DNA of 17,581 nucleotides, taken from NCBI GenBank assembly GCA_910588875.1, contig CAJURT010000058.1:1-17581 (forward strand), read 5' to 3'. Below the pieces are notes generated by a model. It was given only the letters and a program-made list of their open reading frames with translations, made no database searches and was not told the DNA's origin. The position numbers and the translations under genes are program-made. This document shows positions 1 to 5,744 of this stretch, piece after piece; the first letter of the stretch is position 1, and every line of letters begins with the position of its first letter. Origin of the DNA: an uncultured Lachnospiraceae bacterium. Its GTDB lineage: Bacteria; Bacillota; Clostridia; Lachnospirales; Lachnospiraceae.

Positions 1-1206
1 GCAAAAGAAATGATTGCAATGCTTCTTGCCGGCGGACAGGGTTCACGTCTGTATGCACTGACCCAGAAGCTGGCAAAACCTGCAGTTCCTTTCGGCGGCA
101 AATACCGAATCATCGATTTTCCGCTGTCTAACTGCGTCAACTCCGGCATTGATACGGTGGGTATCCTGACCCAGTATCAGCCACTGGTTCTGAACGAATA
201 CATCGGCAACGGCCAGCCTTGGGATCTGGACCGTCTCCATGGCGGCGTCCATGTGCTGCCGCCTTATCAGCAGGCTTCCGGCTCGGACTGGTATAAGGGA
301 ACCGCCAATGCCATCTATCAGAACATTTCTTTCATTGAGCGCTACAACCCGCAGTATGTGATCATCCTTTCCGGTGACCAGATCTGCAAGCAGGATTACA
401 GCGATTTCCTGCGCTTCCACAAGGAAAAGGGCGCCGAATTCAGCGTGGCTGTCATGGAGGTTCCGTGGGAGGAGGCTTCCCGTTTCGGCCTGATGGTTGC
501 AGACGAGAATGACAAGATCACGGAATTCCAGGAAAAGCCGAAGAATCCCAAGTCCAACCTGGCTTCCATGGGTATCTACATCTTCAACTGGGATGTACTG
601 AAAAAATACCTCATCGAGGACGAGGCTGACCCCAACTCCGAGAACGACTTCGGCAACAACATTATCCCCAACCTGCTCCGCGACGGGCGCCAGATGTACG
701 CCTATCATTTCAGCGGCTACTGGAAGGATGTGGGAACCATCTCCTCTCTCTGGGAGGCCAACATGGAGGTTCTCGACCCCGAGCACAGCGGAATCAACCT
801 GTTTGATGAGAACTGGAAGATCTACAGCCGCAACAGCGGCATGACCGGCCACCGCATCAGCAATGAGGCTGTGGTGGACAACTGCATGATTACCGACGGC
901 TGCCGGGTATCCGGCTCTGTAAAGCATTCCATCCTGTTCGCCGGCGTTACCGTAGAGCCGGGGGCTGTGGTGGAGGATGCTGTTGTCATGGGCGGCACTA
1001 CCATCAAGGCAGGCGCCTGTGTGAAGCACTGTATCGTGGCAGAGAATGTGGTGATCGGTGAGAATGCCGTGGTCGGCGCTATGCCCACAGACAGTGAAAA
1101 GGGCGTGGCCACCGTAGGTTCCGGCGTCTATATCGGCGACGGCGCCAAGATCGGCCCCAATGCTATGGTCAACAGCAATGTGAAAGGCGGTGAAGAACAA
1201 TGGTAA
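1..1206 (+). CDS. glgC: Glucose-1-phosphate adenylyltransferase, catalytic subunit (5' partial)
   Basis: Makes ADP-glucose and pyrophosphate from ATP and glucose-1-phosphate, the committed step of bacterial glycogen synthesis in the cytoplasm. The N-terminal nucleotidyltransferase signature LLAGGQGSRL is intact, followed by KPAVPFGGKYRIIDFPLSN, the GTANAIYQN segment and the sugar-phosphate region EFQEKPKNPKSN. The C-terminal third is a left-handed beta-helix with hexapeptide-like repeats (about residues 280-390). The reading frame is open from base 1 (Ala-Lys-Glu before the first ATG at 10), and family members usually have a few residues before EMIAMLLAGG, so the true start probably lies just upstream of the window. 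It overlaps glgD by 7 bases (ATGGTAA), implying translational coupling. Identification is by family recognition; very confident. Confidence 0.96.
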   Translation, partial: AKEMIAMLLAGGQGSRLYALTQKLAKPAVPFGGKYRIIDFPLSNCVNSGIDTVGILTQYQPLVLNEYIGNGQPWDLDRLHGGVHVLPPYQQASGSDWYKGTANAIYQNISFIERYNPQYVIILSGDQICKQDYSDFLRFHKEKGAEFSVAVMEVPWEEASRFGLMVADENDKITEFQEKPKNPKSNLASMGIYIFNWDVLKKYLIEDEADPNSENDFGNNIIPNLLRDGRQMYAYHFSGYWKDVGTISSLWEANMEVLDPEHSGINLFDENWKIYSRNSGMTGHRISNEAVVDNCMITDGCRVSGSVKHSILFAGVTVEPGAVVEDAVVMGGTTIKAGACVKHCIVAENVVIGENAVVGAMPTDSEKGVATVGSGVYIGDGAKIGPNAMVNSNVKGGEEQW

Positions 1207-2342
1207 ATTCCAACGCAGATGCTCTGGGCATCATTTTCCCAAACACCTATGACAGCCTGATTCCGGAACTGGTCAGTGAACGTCTGATGGCTTCCATTCC
1301 CTTCGCAGGGCGTTACCGGATGGTGGATTTCATCCTCTCCAGCATGGTCAACAGCGGCATCGGCAATGTATCCTTAATCGTTCGTAAGAACTATCACTCT
1401 CTGATGGATCATTTGGGATCCGGCCGTGAGTGGGATCTGACCCGCAAGAACGGCGGCTTAAACATTGTTCCGCCCTTTGCACAGAAGAATATCAAGATGT
1501 ACACCGGACGGGTGGAGGCCCTGGCAAGTGTCCTGGAATTTCTGAAAGACCAGAAAGAAAAATATGTGGTAATGTCCGATGCAAACATCGCGGTGAATTT
1601 CGATTTCAAGGCATTTATGGATGCCCATATTGCCAGCGGCGCAGATGTGACCGTGGCCTACAGCGAGGAAGAACTCCCCGTAAGCGCCATGAAGAAGAAT
1701 GATATCGGCACCAATATGTACTATTCCTTTGGCATTGAGGACGGACGGGTTGTGAACCTGGATATCTGCTCCAAAGAAAGCGGCCTTCAGAACTTCTCCA
1801 TGAATATCTATATCATGGACCGGGAATTCCTGATAGACCAGATCAGTACCGCTTATCTTCACGGATATTCTTATTTTGAGCGGGATATCCTGGCGCCCCA
1901 GCTTGACAAGCTGAATGTGCAGGCCTACAAATTTGAAGGCTATCTGGCACGGATCTGCGATCTGAAGAGTTATTTCGATGAAAATATGAAGCTGCTGGAC
2001 GAGAAGAATCTGGATGCACTTTTTGCCAGGGATTCCATTTACACCAAAATCCGTGATGACAACCCAACCCGCTACATAGGCGAGGCCAAGGTAAAGAACA
2101 TTATGGCTGCTGACGGCTGCGTGATCGAAGGCGAGGCAGAGAATTGTGTCCTGTTCCGTGGTGTCCGCATCGCCAAAGGCGCCAAGGTGAAAAACTGTGT
2201 CCTGATGCAGGATACCGTGGTGGAGGAGGGGGCAAACCTGGAGTACATTATCTCCGATAAGAATGTTTCCTTCACTGCCGGCAAAGAATTAAAGGGCAGC
2301 GACAGCTTCCCGGTATATGTAGCAAAGCACCAGACCGTATAG
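1200..2342 (+). CDS. glgD: Glucose-1-phosphate adenylyltransferase regulatory-type subunit GlgD
   Basis: Paralogue of the preceding GlgC, 380 residues with the same two-part architecture: a nucleotidyltransferase-like domain, then a beta-helix from about residue 290. The GGxGxRL pyrophosphorylase loop is replaced by GIIFPNTYDSLIPELVSERL, so the catalytic glycine-rich loop is missing. FAGRYRMVDFILSSMVNSGI and the GGLNIVPPF segment still match the family. In Firmicutes such GlgD proteins are known to pair with GlgC and raise its activity; the same role is inferred here. The start ATG at 1200 overlaps the glgC stop and has an AAAGGCGGTG ribosome site inside the glgC end. The gene ends just before a strong GC hairpin. 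Confidence 0.95.
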   Translation: MVNSNADALGIIFPNTYDSLIPELVSERLMASIPFAGRYRMVDFILSSMVNSGIGNVSLIVRKNYHSLMDHLGSGREWDLTRKNGGLNIVPPFAQKNIKMYTGRVEALASVLEFLKDQKEKYVVMSDANIAVNFDFKAFMDAHIASGADVTVAYSEEELPVSAMKKNDIGTNMYYSFGIEDGRVVNLDICSKESGLQNFSMNIYIMDREFLIDQISTAYLHGYSYFERDILAPQLDKLNVQAYKFEGYLARICDLKSYFDENMKLLDEKNLDALFARDSIYTKIRDDNPTRYIGEAKVKNIMAADGCVIEGEAENCVLFRGVRIAKGAKVKNCVLMQDTVVEEGANLEYIISDKNVSFTAGKELKGSDSFPVYVAKHQTV

Positions 2343-2378
2343 GCAGCCGGATGCTGCCATCATAAACCATCCAGGAGA

Positions 2379-2407
2379 GGGCAGGCTGCTGGACAGCCTG
2401 CCCCTTT
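2379..2407 (+). terminator. GC-rich hairpin after glgD, probable weak or leaky terminator
   Basis: A perfect 10-bp inverted repeat, GGGCAGGCTG (2379-2388) and CAGCCTGCCC (2394-2403), with a five-base loop. It is followed only by CTTTCCC rather than a long T run. It would slow or partly stop transcription leaving glgD, and read-through would enter the metalloprotease gene. The 3' arm shares bases with a second hairpin that covers the next ribosome site (see findings). Confidence 0.55.
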
Positions 2408-2413
2408 CCCAAA

Positions 2414-2431
2414 AGGGAGGAGATTATCATT
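2414..2431 (+). promoter_or_regulatory. Ribosome binding site that decides an ATT start
   Basis: AGGGAGGAG (2414-2422) is a near-perfect Shine-Dalgarno. Six bases downstream lies ATT (2429-2431), in frame with the metalloprotease. No ATG, GTG or TTG exists in that frame between here and ATG 2504, which itself has only a poorly spaced CGGAG about 14 bases upstream. ATC at 2426 is a second in-frame option but sits only three bases from the site. Confidence 0.55.
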
Positions 2432-2941
2432 ACCGATTTAACAGCACTCCATGATTTTTCCTTATATTCCCGGGTATCTTTCCCCGGAGCCTTTGGGCAG
2501 GCCATGGCTTCCGGGCAAGCAGACCCAGCGGATCCTGCCGGAATCCCCGGGCAGGCTGGGGCACAGGCAGCAAAAACCGGAAAAGCCCCCGGGCAGCCAG
2601 ATACCGACACCTATGAATGTGAGACCTGCAAGAACCGTAAATATCAGGACGGCTCCAATGATCCCGGCGTATCCTTCAAAACCCCCACCCGCCTCAGTCC
2701 GGAAAGGGCTGCTTTTGCTATCCGTGCCCATGAGGCTGAGCATGTGGCCCATGCCAAGGCCAGGGCTCAGAACGAGGATCAGGAAATCGTGTCCCAATCG
2801 GTTAGCTACCGCACTGGGGTATGCCCGGAATGCGGAAGGGTCTACATGGCCGGCGGCACCACACGCACCACCTTCCGGAGCACACCGGTCGTGGAAAAAC
2901 AGCCGGTGGAAAAAGGACGCTATATCGATCTCACTGCCTAA
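2429..2941 (+). CDS. Putative zinc metalloprotease, SprA-related / CJM1_0395 family
   Basis: A small soluble protein. It is 170 residues from the ATT at 2429, or 145 from the conservative ATG at 2504. Numbered from 2504, it has a low-complexity Pro/Gly/Ala/Gln leader (residues 1-36), a CETCKNRKYQDGS motif (Cys39, Cys42), then AHEAEHVAHA with the metzincin-like zinc signature HExxH (His76, Glu77, His80), and a second cysteine pair CPECGRVY (Cys107, Cys110). The two CxxC pairs could bind a structural zinc. This order matches the clostridial proteins annotated as SprA-related or putative metalloprotease CJM1_0395 family. The substrate is not known and no signal peptide is visible. It follows glgD by 86 bases with no obvious promoter of its own. 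The gene is confident; the start is less so. Confidence 0.82.
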   Translation: MTDLTALHDFSLYSRVSFPGAFGQAMASGQADPADPAGIPGQAGAQAAKTGKAPGQPDTDTYECETCKNRKYQDGSNDPGVSFKTPTRLSPERAAFAIRAHEAEHVAHAKARAQNEDQEIVSQSVSYRTGVCPECGRVYMAGGTTRTTFRSTPVVEKQPVEKGRYIDLTA

Positions 2942-2978
2942 AAGACAGCAAAATCCTGATTTCCGAAGCGTCTTTTCC

Positions 2979-3007
2979 TTGACAATTTTCTTCTTACCCG
3001 CTAGAAT
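2979..3007 (+). promoter_or_regulatory. Near-consensus sigma-A promoter
   Basis: TTGACA (2979-2984), a 17-base spacer, and TAGAAT (3002-3007), followed by an A-rich discriminator. The -35 box is perfect and the -10 box has five of six consensus bases. Transcription would start near 3012-3015, giving a transcript that ends at the T run near 3186. hydF lies more than 360 bases downstream, beyond two terminators, so the first target appears to be the RNA itself. Confidence 0.75.
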
Positions 3008-3011
3008 AAAA

Positions 3012-3186
3012 GCAATCTTCTTTCTGAGCGGCAGGCATCCCCTTCCGCAAAGAGTTGAGAAAATAACATATTTACACTGCACTGACACCAGGAAGGGTAT
3101 CCGAAGTGAAAGGCCACAAGAGGAACAGTTGTATTTACTGTGCCCGGATTCTGTTTGTTAGTGCATCCTTTCGGGGATGCTTTTTT
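3012..3186 (+). ncRNA. Candidate structured non-coding RNA, about 170 nt, unassigned family
   Basis: The bases between a near-consensus promoter and an intrinsic terminator fold into a rod. TGCACTGACA (3078-3087) pairs with TGTTAGTGCA (3156-3165) with one G-U. Inside it, CAG/CTG (3089-3091/3151-3153), ATCCG/CGGAT (3099-3103/3145-3149), GGC/GCC (3112-3114/3142-3144) and ACAGT/ACTGT (3125-3129/3137-3141) stack on a continuous 3' strand. A 5' hairpin GCGG-AGG/CCT-CCGC spans 3028-3048. GCATCCCC (3035-3042) can also pair with GGGGATGC (3173-3180), joining the two ends. The overall plan (free-standing transcript, long rod, large open central loop, pairing ends) resembles 6S RNA, but I did not recognise a diagnostic sequence. 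A cis-acting leader is an alternative. Confidence 0.55.
3163..3186 (+). terminator. Intrinsic terminator of the candidate RNA
   Basis: GCATCCT and GGGATGC form a 7-bp stem closing a TTCG tetraloop (3163-3180), directly followed by six T (3181-3186). It is a classic Rho-independent terminator for the + strand. Its T run is also the left end of the palindromic repeat that follows. Confidence 0.85.
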
Positions 3187-3189
3187 ATA

Positions 3190-3341
3190 TCATAGGAAAG
3201 TGCGTCCTATGATATAAAAAATGCTCCGCGAGGATCGCACTGCGGCGGAAAGGAATTATGTCGCTGAGGCGACCCGCCGCAGGCGGAGAATCCTGCGGAG
3301 CAGGATTCTTTTTTATGTCATAGGAAAGTGCGTCCTATGAT
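3190..3341. repeat. Two identical 24-bp hairpin direct repeats bounding the element
   Basis: Bases 3190-3213 and 3318-3341 are identical. Each is TCATAGGA, loop AAGTGCG, TCCTATGA plus a final T. The left copy extends its stem with matching T and A runs to 17 bp; the right copy has lost three pairs just outside the core. Both contain TATGAT, a possible -10 sequence. They may be termini of one mobile unit or two copies of one hairpin module. Confidence 0.85.
3288..3314 (+). terminator. Intrinsic terminator inside the repeat element
   Basis: GAATCCTGC (3288-3296), loop GGA, GCAGGATTC (3300-3308) gives a 9-bp stem followed by six T (3309-3314). It competes with the long-range stem of the repeat for bases 3290-3302. 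It would block any read-through from the upstream promoter into hydF unless the long-range stem forms instead. Confidence 0.75.
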
Positions 3342-3376
3342 GCAAAAACTAAAAGAGACAAAGGAGGGCTCACTCT

Positions 3377-4645
3377 ATGGCTTTCAACGAGACACCGGCT
3401 GCCCAGCGTATCCACATCGCCTTTTTCGGCCGGCGCAATGTAGGAAAATCCAGCCTGATGAACGCGGTAACCGGACAGGATCTGGCCGTTGTATCTGAGG
3501 TAAAGGGCACCACCACCGACCCGGTCTATAAAACCATGGAACTTCTGCCGTTAGGGCCGGTAATGATGATTGACACTCCGGGAATTGACGACGAAGGGGA
3601 ACTAGGCCGGCTGCGGGTCAGGAAAAGCCAGCAGATATTAAATAAGGCTGACATCGCAGTGCTGGTGGTGGACGCCACCGCAGGCATCTGTCCGGAAGAA
3701 GAAAAAATGCTGGCCTTGTTTCAGGAGAAAAAAGTTCCCTGCCTGGTTGCCTGGAATAAGGCTGACCTGGCCGGGAATACCCCCGGCAGCCAGGCTTTTT
3801 CCCCACCGGCCCTGCCCGTCCCAAAATCCCTGGCCTTCCCCGGGGATCCTGTCTGTGTCAGTGCCAAGACAGGATGCGGCATCAAAGAACTTAAAAACCG
3901 CCTTGCTGCCATGAAGCCAAAGGAGGAAGAAAAGGATCTTCTGGAAGGCCTCGTAAAACCGGGGGATCTGGTTCTTCTGGTAACTCCCATCGATAAAGCC
4001 GCACCCAAAGGGCGTCTGATTCTCCCGCAGCAGCAAACCATCCGTGCCCTTTTGGACCACGGCTGCCTTTCCCTGGTGGTTCGTGAGTCCGAACTGAGGA
4101 AATCCCTGGCAGGCCTTCGGCAAAAACCTGCCCTGGTCATCACTGACAGCCAGGCCTTCGGCATGGTATCTTCCATTATACCGGAAGATATCCCGCTCAC
4201 CTCTTTCTCCATCCTTTTTGCCCGCTATAAGGGAGACCTTGCACAGTGTGTTGCCGGTGTCCGCGCCCTGGAAAGACTGCCGGAAGAGAGCCGGATCCTG
4301 ATCTCTGAGGGCTGCACCCATCACCGCCAGTGCAATGACATCGGCACCGTGAAACTGCCGGGATGGATCCGGACATTCACAGGCCGTGAGCCATCCTTTT
4401 CCTATACCTCGGGAACTGGCTTTGAGGAGGATCTTGCCTCCTTTAACCTGGTTATCCATTGCGGCGCCTGTATGCTGAACGAACGGGAAATGAAATACCG
4501 TCTGGCATGTGCCAGGGACCAGGGGGTGCCCATGACGAATTATGGCATTGCCATAGCCCACATGCACGGGATCCTGAAACGCAGCCTGGCTCCGTTTCCG
4601 GATATTGCCCCGCTTTTAGAGGAGCAGGACAGCCATGAACGCTAA
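3377..4645 (+). CDS. hydF: [FeFe]-hydrogenase maturation GTPase HydF
   Basis: A 422-residue scaffold protein that receives the di-iron precursor made by HydE and HydG and passes it to apo-hydrogenase in the cytoplasm. The N-terminal GTPase domain shows the G1 P-loop GRRNVGKSS (residues 18-26), the switch TTTDPV (45-50), G3 DTPG (66-69) and G4 NKAD (127-130). The C-terminal iron-sulfur site shows CTHHRQ (Cys313, His315, His316) and HCGAC (His361, Cys362, Cys365), the three-cysteine signature of HydF. Between G4 and the SAKTG box there is a Pro/Gly-rich stretch of about 25 residues. The start ATG has AAAGGAGGG eight bases upstream. It overlaps hydE by 11 bases. The promoter is unclear: only a TATGAT in the right-hand repeat copy is suitably placed. 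Confidence 0.96.
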   Translation: MAFNETPAAQRIHIAFFGRRNVGKSSLMNAVTGQDLAVVSEVKGTTTDPVYKTMELLPLGPVMMIDTPGIDDEGELGRLRVRKSQQILNKADIAVLVVDATAGICPEEEKMLALFQEKKVPCLVAWNKADLAGNTPGSQAFSPPALPVPKSLAFPGDPVCVSAKTGCGIKELKNRLAAMKPKEEEKDLLEGLVKPGDLVLLVTPIDKAAPKGRLILPQQQTIRALLDHGCLSLVVRESELRKSLAGLRQKPALVITDSQAFGMVSSIIPEDIPLTSFSILFARYKGDLAQCVAGVRALERLPEESRILISEGCTHHRQCNDIGTVKLPGWIRTFTGREPSFSYTSGTGFEEDLASFNLVIHCGACMLNEREMKYRLACARDQGVPMTNYGIAIAHMHGILKRSLAPFPDIAPLLEEQDSHER

Positions 4646-5729
4646 AAACACAAAACCATTCTCCTGCCGCCCTGCCGGGCCGGATCCCAAAAACGCTGCT
4701 AAAAAGCTGATATGCCGTCAGGAAATGACAAAGGAAGATTTCACCGAACTGCTCAGGGCCTATGAAAACCAGGAGGTCAGGAAATGGCTGAGGGAGGAAG
4801 CCCTGAGGCTAAGAAAGAAATATTATGGCAATCAGGTATTTACCCGAGGGCTGATTGAATTTACGAATTATTGCAAGAATAATTGTTATTACTGCGGCAT
4901 CCGGGGCGCCAACCAAAAGGCTGTCCGTTATCGGCTGAGCCAGGAGGAGATCCTTGCCTGCTGCCAGGAGGGGTACAAGTTGGGATTCCGTACTTTTGTG
5001 CTGCAGGGCGGGGAAGATCCCTTTTATACCGATGAAAGGATGGCGGCCATTGTTCGGGAAATCAAAGACAGCTATCCGGACTGCGCCCTCACCCTTTCCA
5101 TCGGGGAAAAACCGAGGGAGAGTTACCAGCTGTTCCGCGAGGCCGGGGCTGACCGTTATCTGCTGCGCCATGAGACGGCTAATGAGATTCATTACCGGCA
5201 GCTGCACCCGGCAAACATGAGCCTGGAAAACCGCACGCGCTGCCTGAATGACTTAAAATCCCTAGGTTACCAGGTAGGCGCAGGCATGATGGTCGGAAGT
5301 CCGGGGCAGACCCTCCAGTGCCTGGCTGAAGATCTGCTGTTTCTCCAGAAACTGCAGCCTCAGATGGTGGGGATCGGCCCCTTTATCCCCCATCATGACA
5401 CCTGTTTTGCCAGGGAACCGGCTGGCAGTGTGGAACTGACGCTCTATCTGCTCTCCCTTGTCCGCATCCTGCTTCCCTGGGTACTGCTCCCAGCCACCAC
5501 TGCCCTGGGCACCCTGGATCCCTTTGGGCGGGAAAAGGGGCTGCTGGCGGGAGCCAATGTGGTCATGCCTAACCTGTCCCCGCCGAAAAACCGGAAACAG
5601 TATGAATTGTATGACCATAAGATCTGCACCGGCGAGGAAGCCGCCGAATGCCGAAGCAGCCTTGAACGGCGGGTCACTGCAGCAGGCTTTACGCTGGTAT
5701 CCGGGCGGGGAGATGCCCGGCATCCCTGA
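4635..5729 (+). CDS. hydE: [FeFe]-hydrogenase maturation radical SAM enzyme HydE
   Basis: A 364-residue radical S-adenosylmethionine enzyme that contributes to building the di-iron H-cluster of [FeFe]-hydrogenase together with HydG and HydF. The CxxxCxxC cluster motif is Cys80-Lys-Asn-Asn-Cys84-Tyr-Tyr-Cys87, followed by GIRGAN, the SAM-contacting FVLQGGEDPFYTDE segment, the HETAN stretch, and the C-terminal TALGTLDPFGREKGLLAGAN typical of HydE. The first 30 residues are a variable basic leader. It starts inside the end of hydF (ATG 4635; hydF stop 4643-4645), so the two are translationally coupled. It is convergent with addA, the stops being only 15 bases apart. Confidence 0.94.
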   Translation: MNAKNTKPFSCRPAGPDPKNAAKKLICRQEMTKEDFTELLRAYENQEVRKWLREEALRLRKKYYGNQVFTRGLIEFTNYCKNNCYYCGIRGANQKAVRYRLSQEEILACCQEGYKLGFRTFVLQGGEDPFYTDERMAAIVREIKDSYPDCALTLSIGEKPRESYQLFREAGADRYLLRHETANEIHYRQLHPANMSLENRTRCLNDLKSLGYQVGAGMMVGSPGQTLQCLAEDLLFLQKLQPQMVGIGPFIPHHDTCFAREPAGSVELTLYLLSLVRILLPWVLLPATTALGTLDPFGREKGLLAGANVVMPNLSPPKNRKQYELYDHKICTGEEAAECRSSLERRVTAAGFTLVSGRGDARHP

Positions 5730-5744
5730 CGGAACCCTTTTGTC

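Larger units (their letters stand above)
3181..3346. repeat. Composite palindromic repeat element, REP- or MITE-like
   Basis: About 165 bp in which almost every base can pair. The left end is a perfect 17-bp inverted repeat (3181-3197 with 3205-3221) around the loop AAGTGCG. Then TGCTCCGC-G-AGGAT (3222-3235) pairs with ATCCTGCGGAGCA (3290-3302), leaving one bulged G. Inside that, TGCGGCGG (3241-3248) pairs with CCGCCGCA (3274-3281), and inside that GTCGC-TGAG-GCGAC (3260-3273) forms a tip. The right end repeats the first hairpin (3318-3341). No open reading frame is evident. A non-coding dispersed element of the REP/MITE kind is inferred; only a genome search can show copy number. Confidence 0.7.

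Noticed and set aside
43..1200. 385-codon ORF antisense to glgC
   Set aside because: It mirrors the codon structure of a clear GlgC gene on the other strand, matches no recognised family, and is a typical shadow frame in GC-rich third positions.
2462..3088. 208-codon minus strand ORF with hydrophobic stretches
   Set aside because: Shadow of the HExxH gene; the hydrophobic look comes from the complement of Lys/Glu codons. No ribosome site seen.
2451..3161. 236-codon + strand ORF covering the protease gene and the RNA
   Set aside because: Its product is low-complexity Pro/Arg sequence in the wrong frame over the HExxH gene and then crosses the promoter and RNA; no domain, no ribosome site.
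3308..3341. TATGAT (3336-3341) as the hydF -10 box
   Set aside because: No convincing -35 at 16-18 bases; the best partner, ATGTCA, is only 15 bases away. Left as a possibility only.
3638..4567. 309-codon minus strand ORF inside hydF
   Set aside because: HydF motifs on the + strand are unambiguous; this frame shows no family.
5701..5725. CCGGGC/GCCCGG hairpin at the end of hydE as a terminator
   Set aside because: It lies inside the coding end of hydE and no T run follows directly; too weak to list as a terminator.
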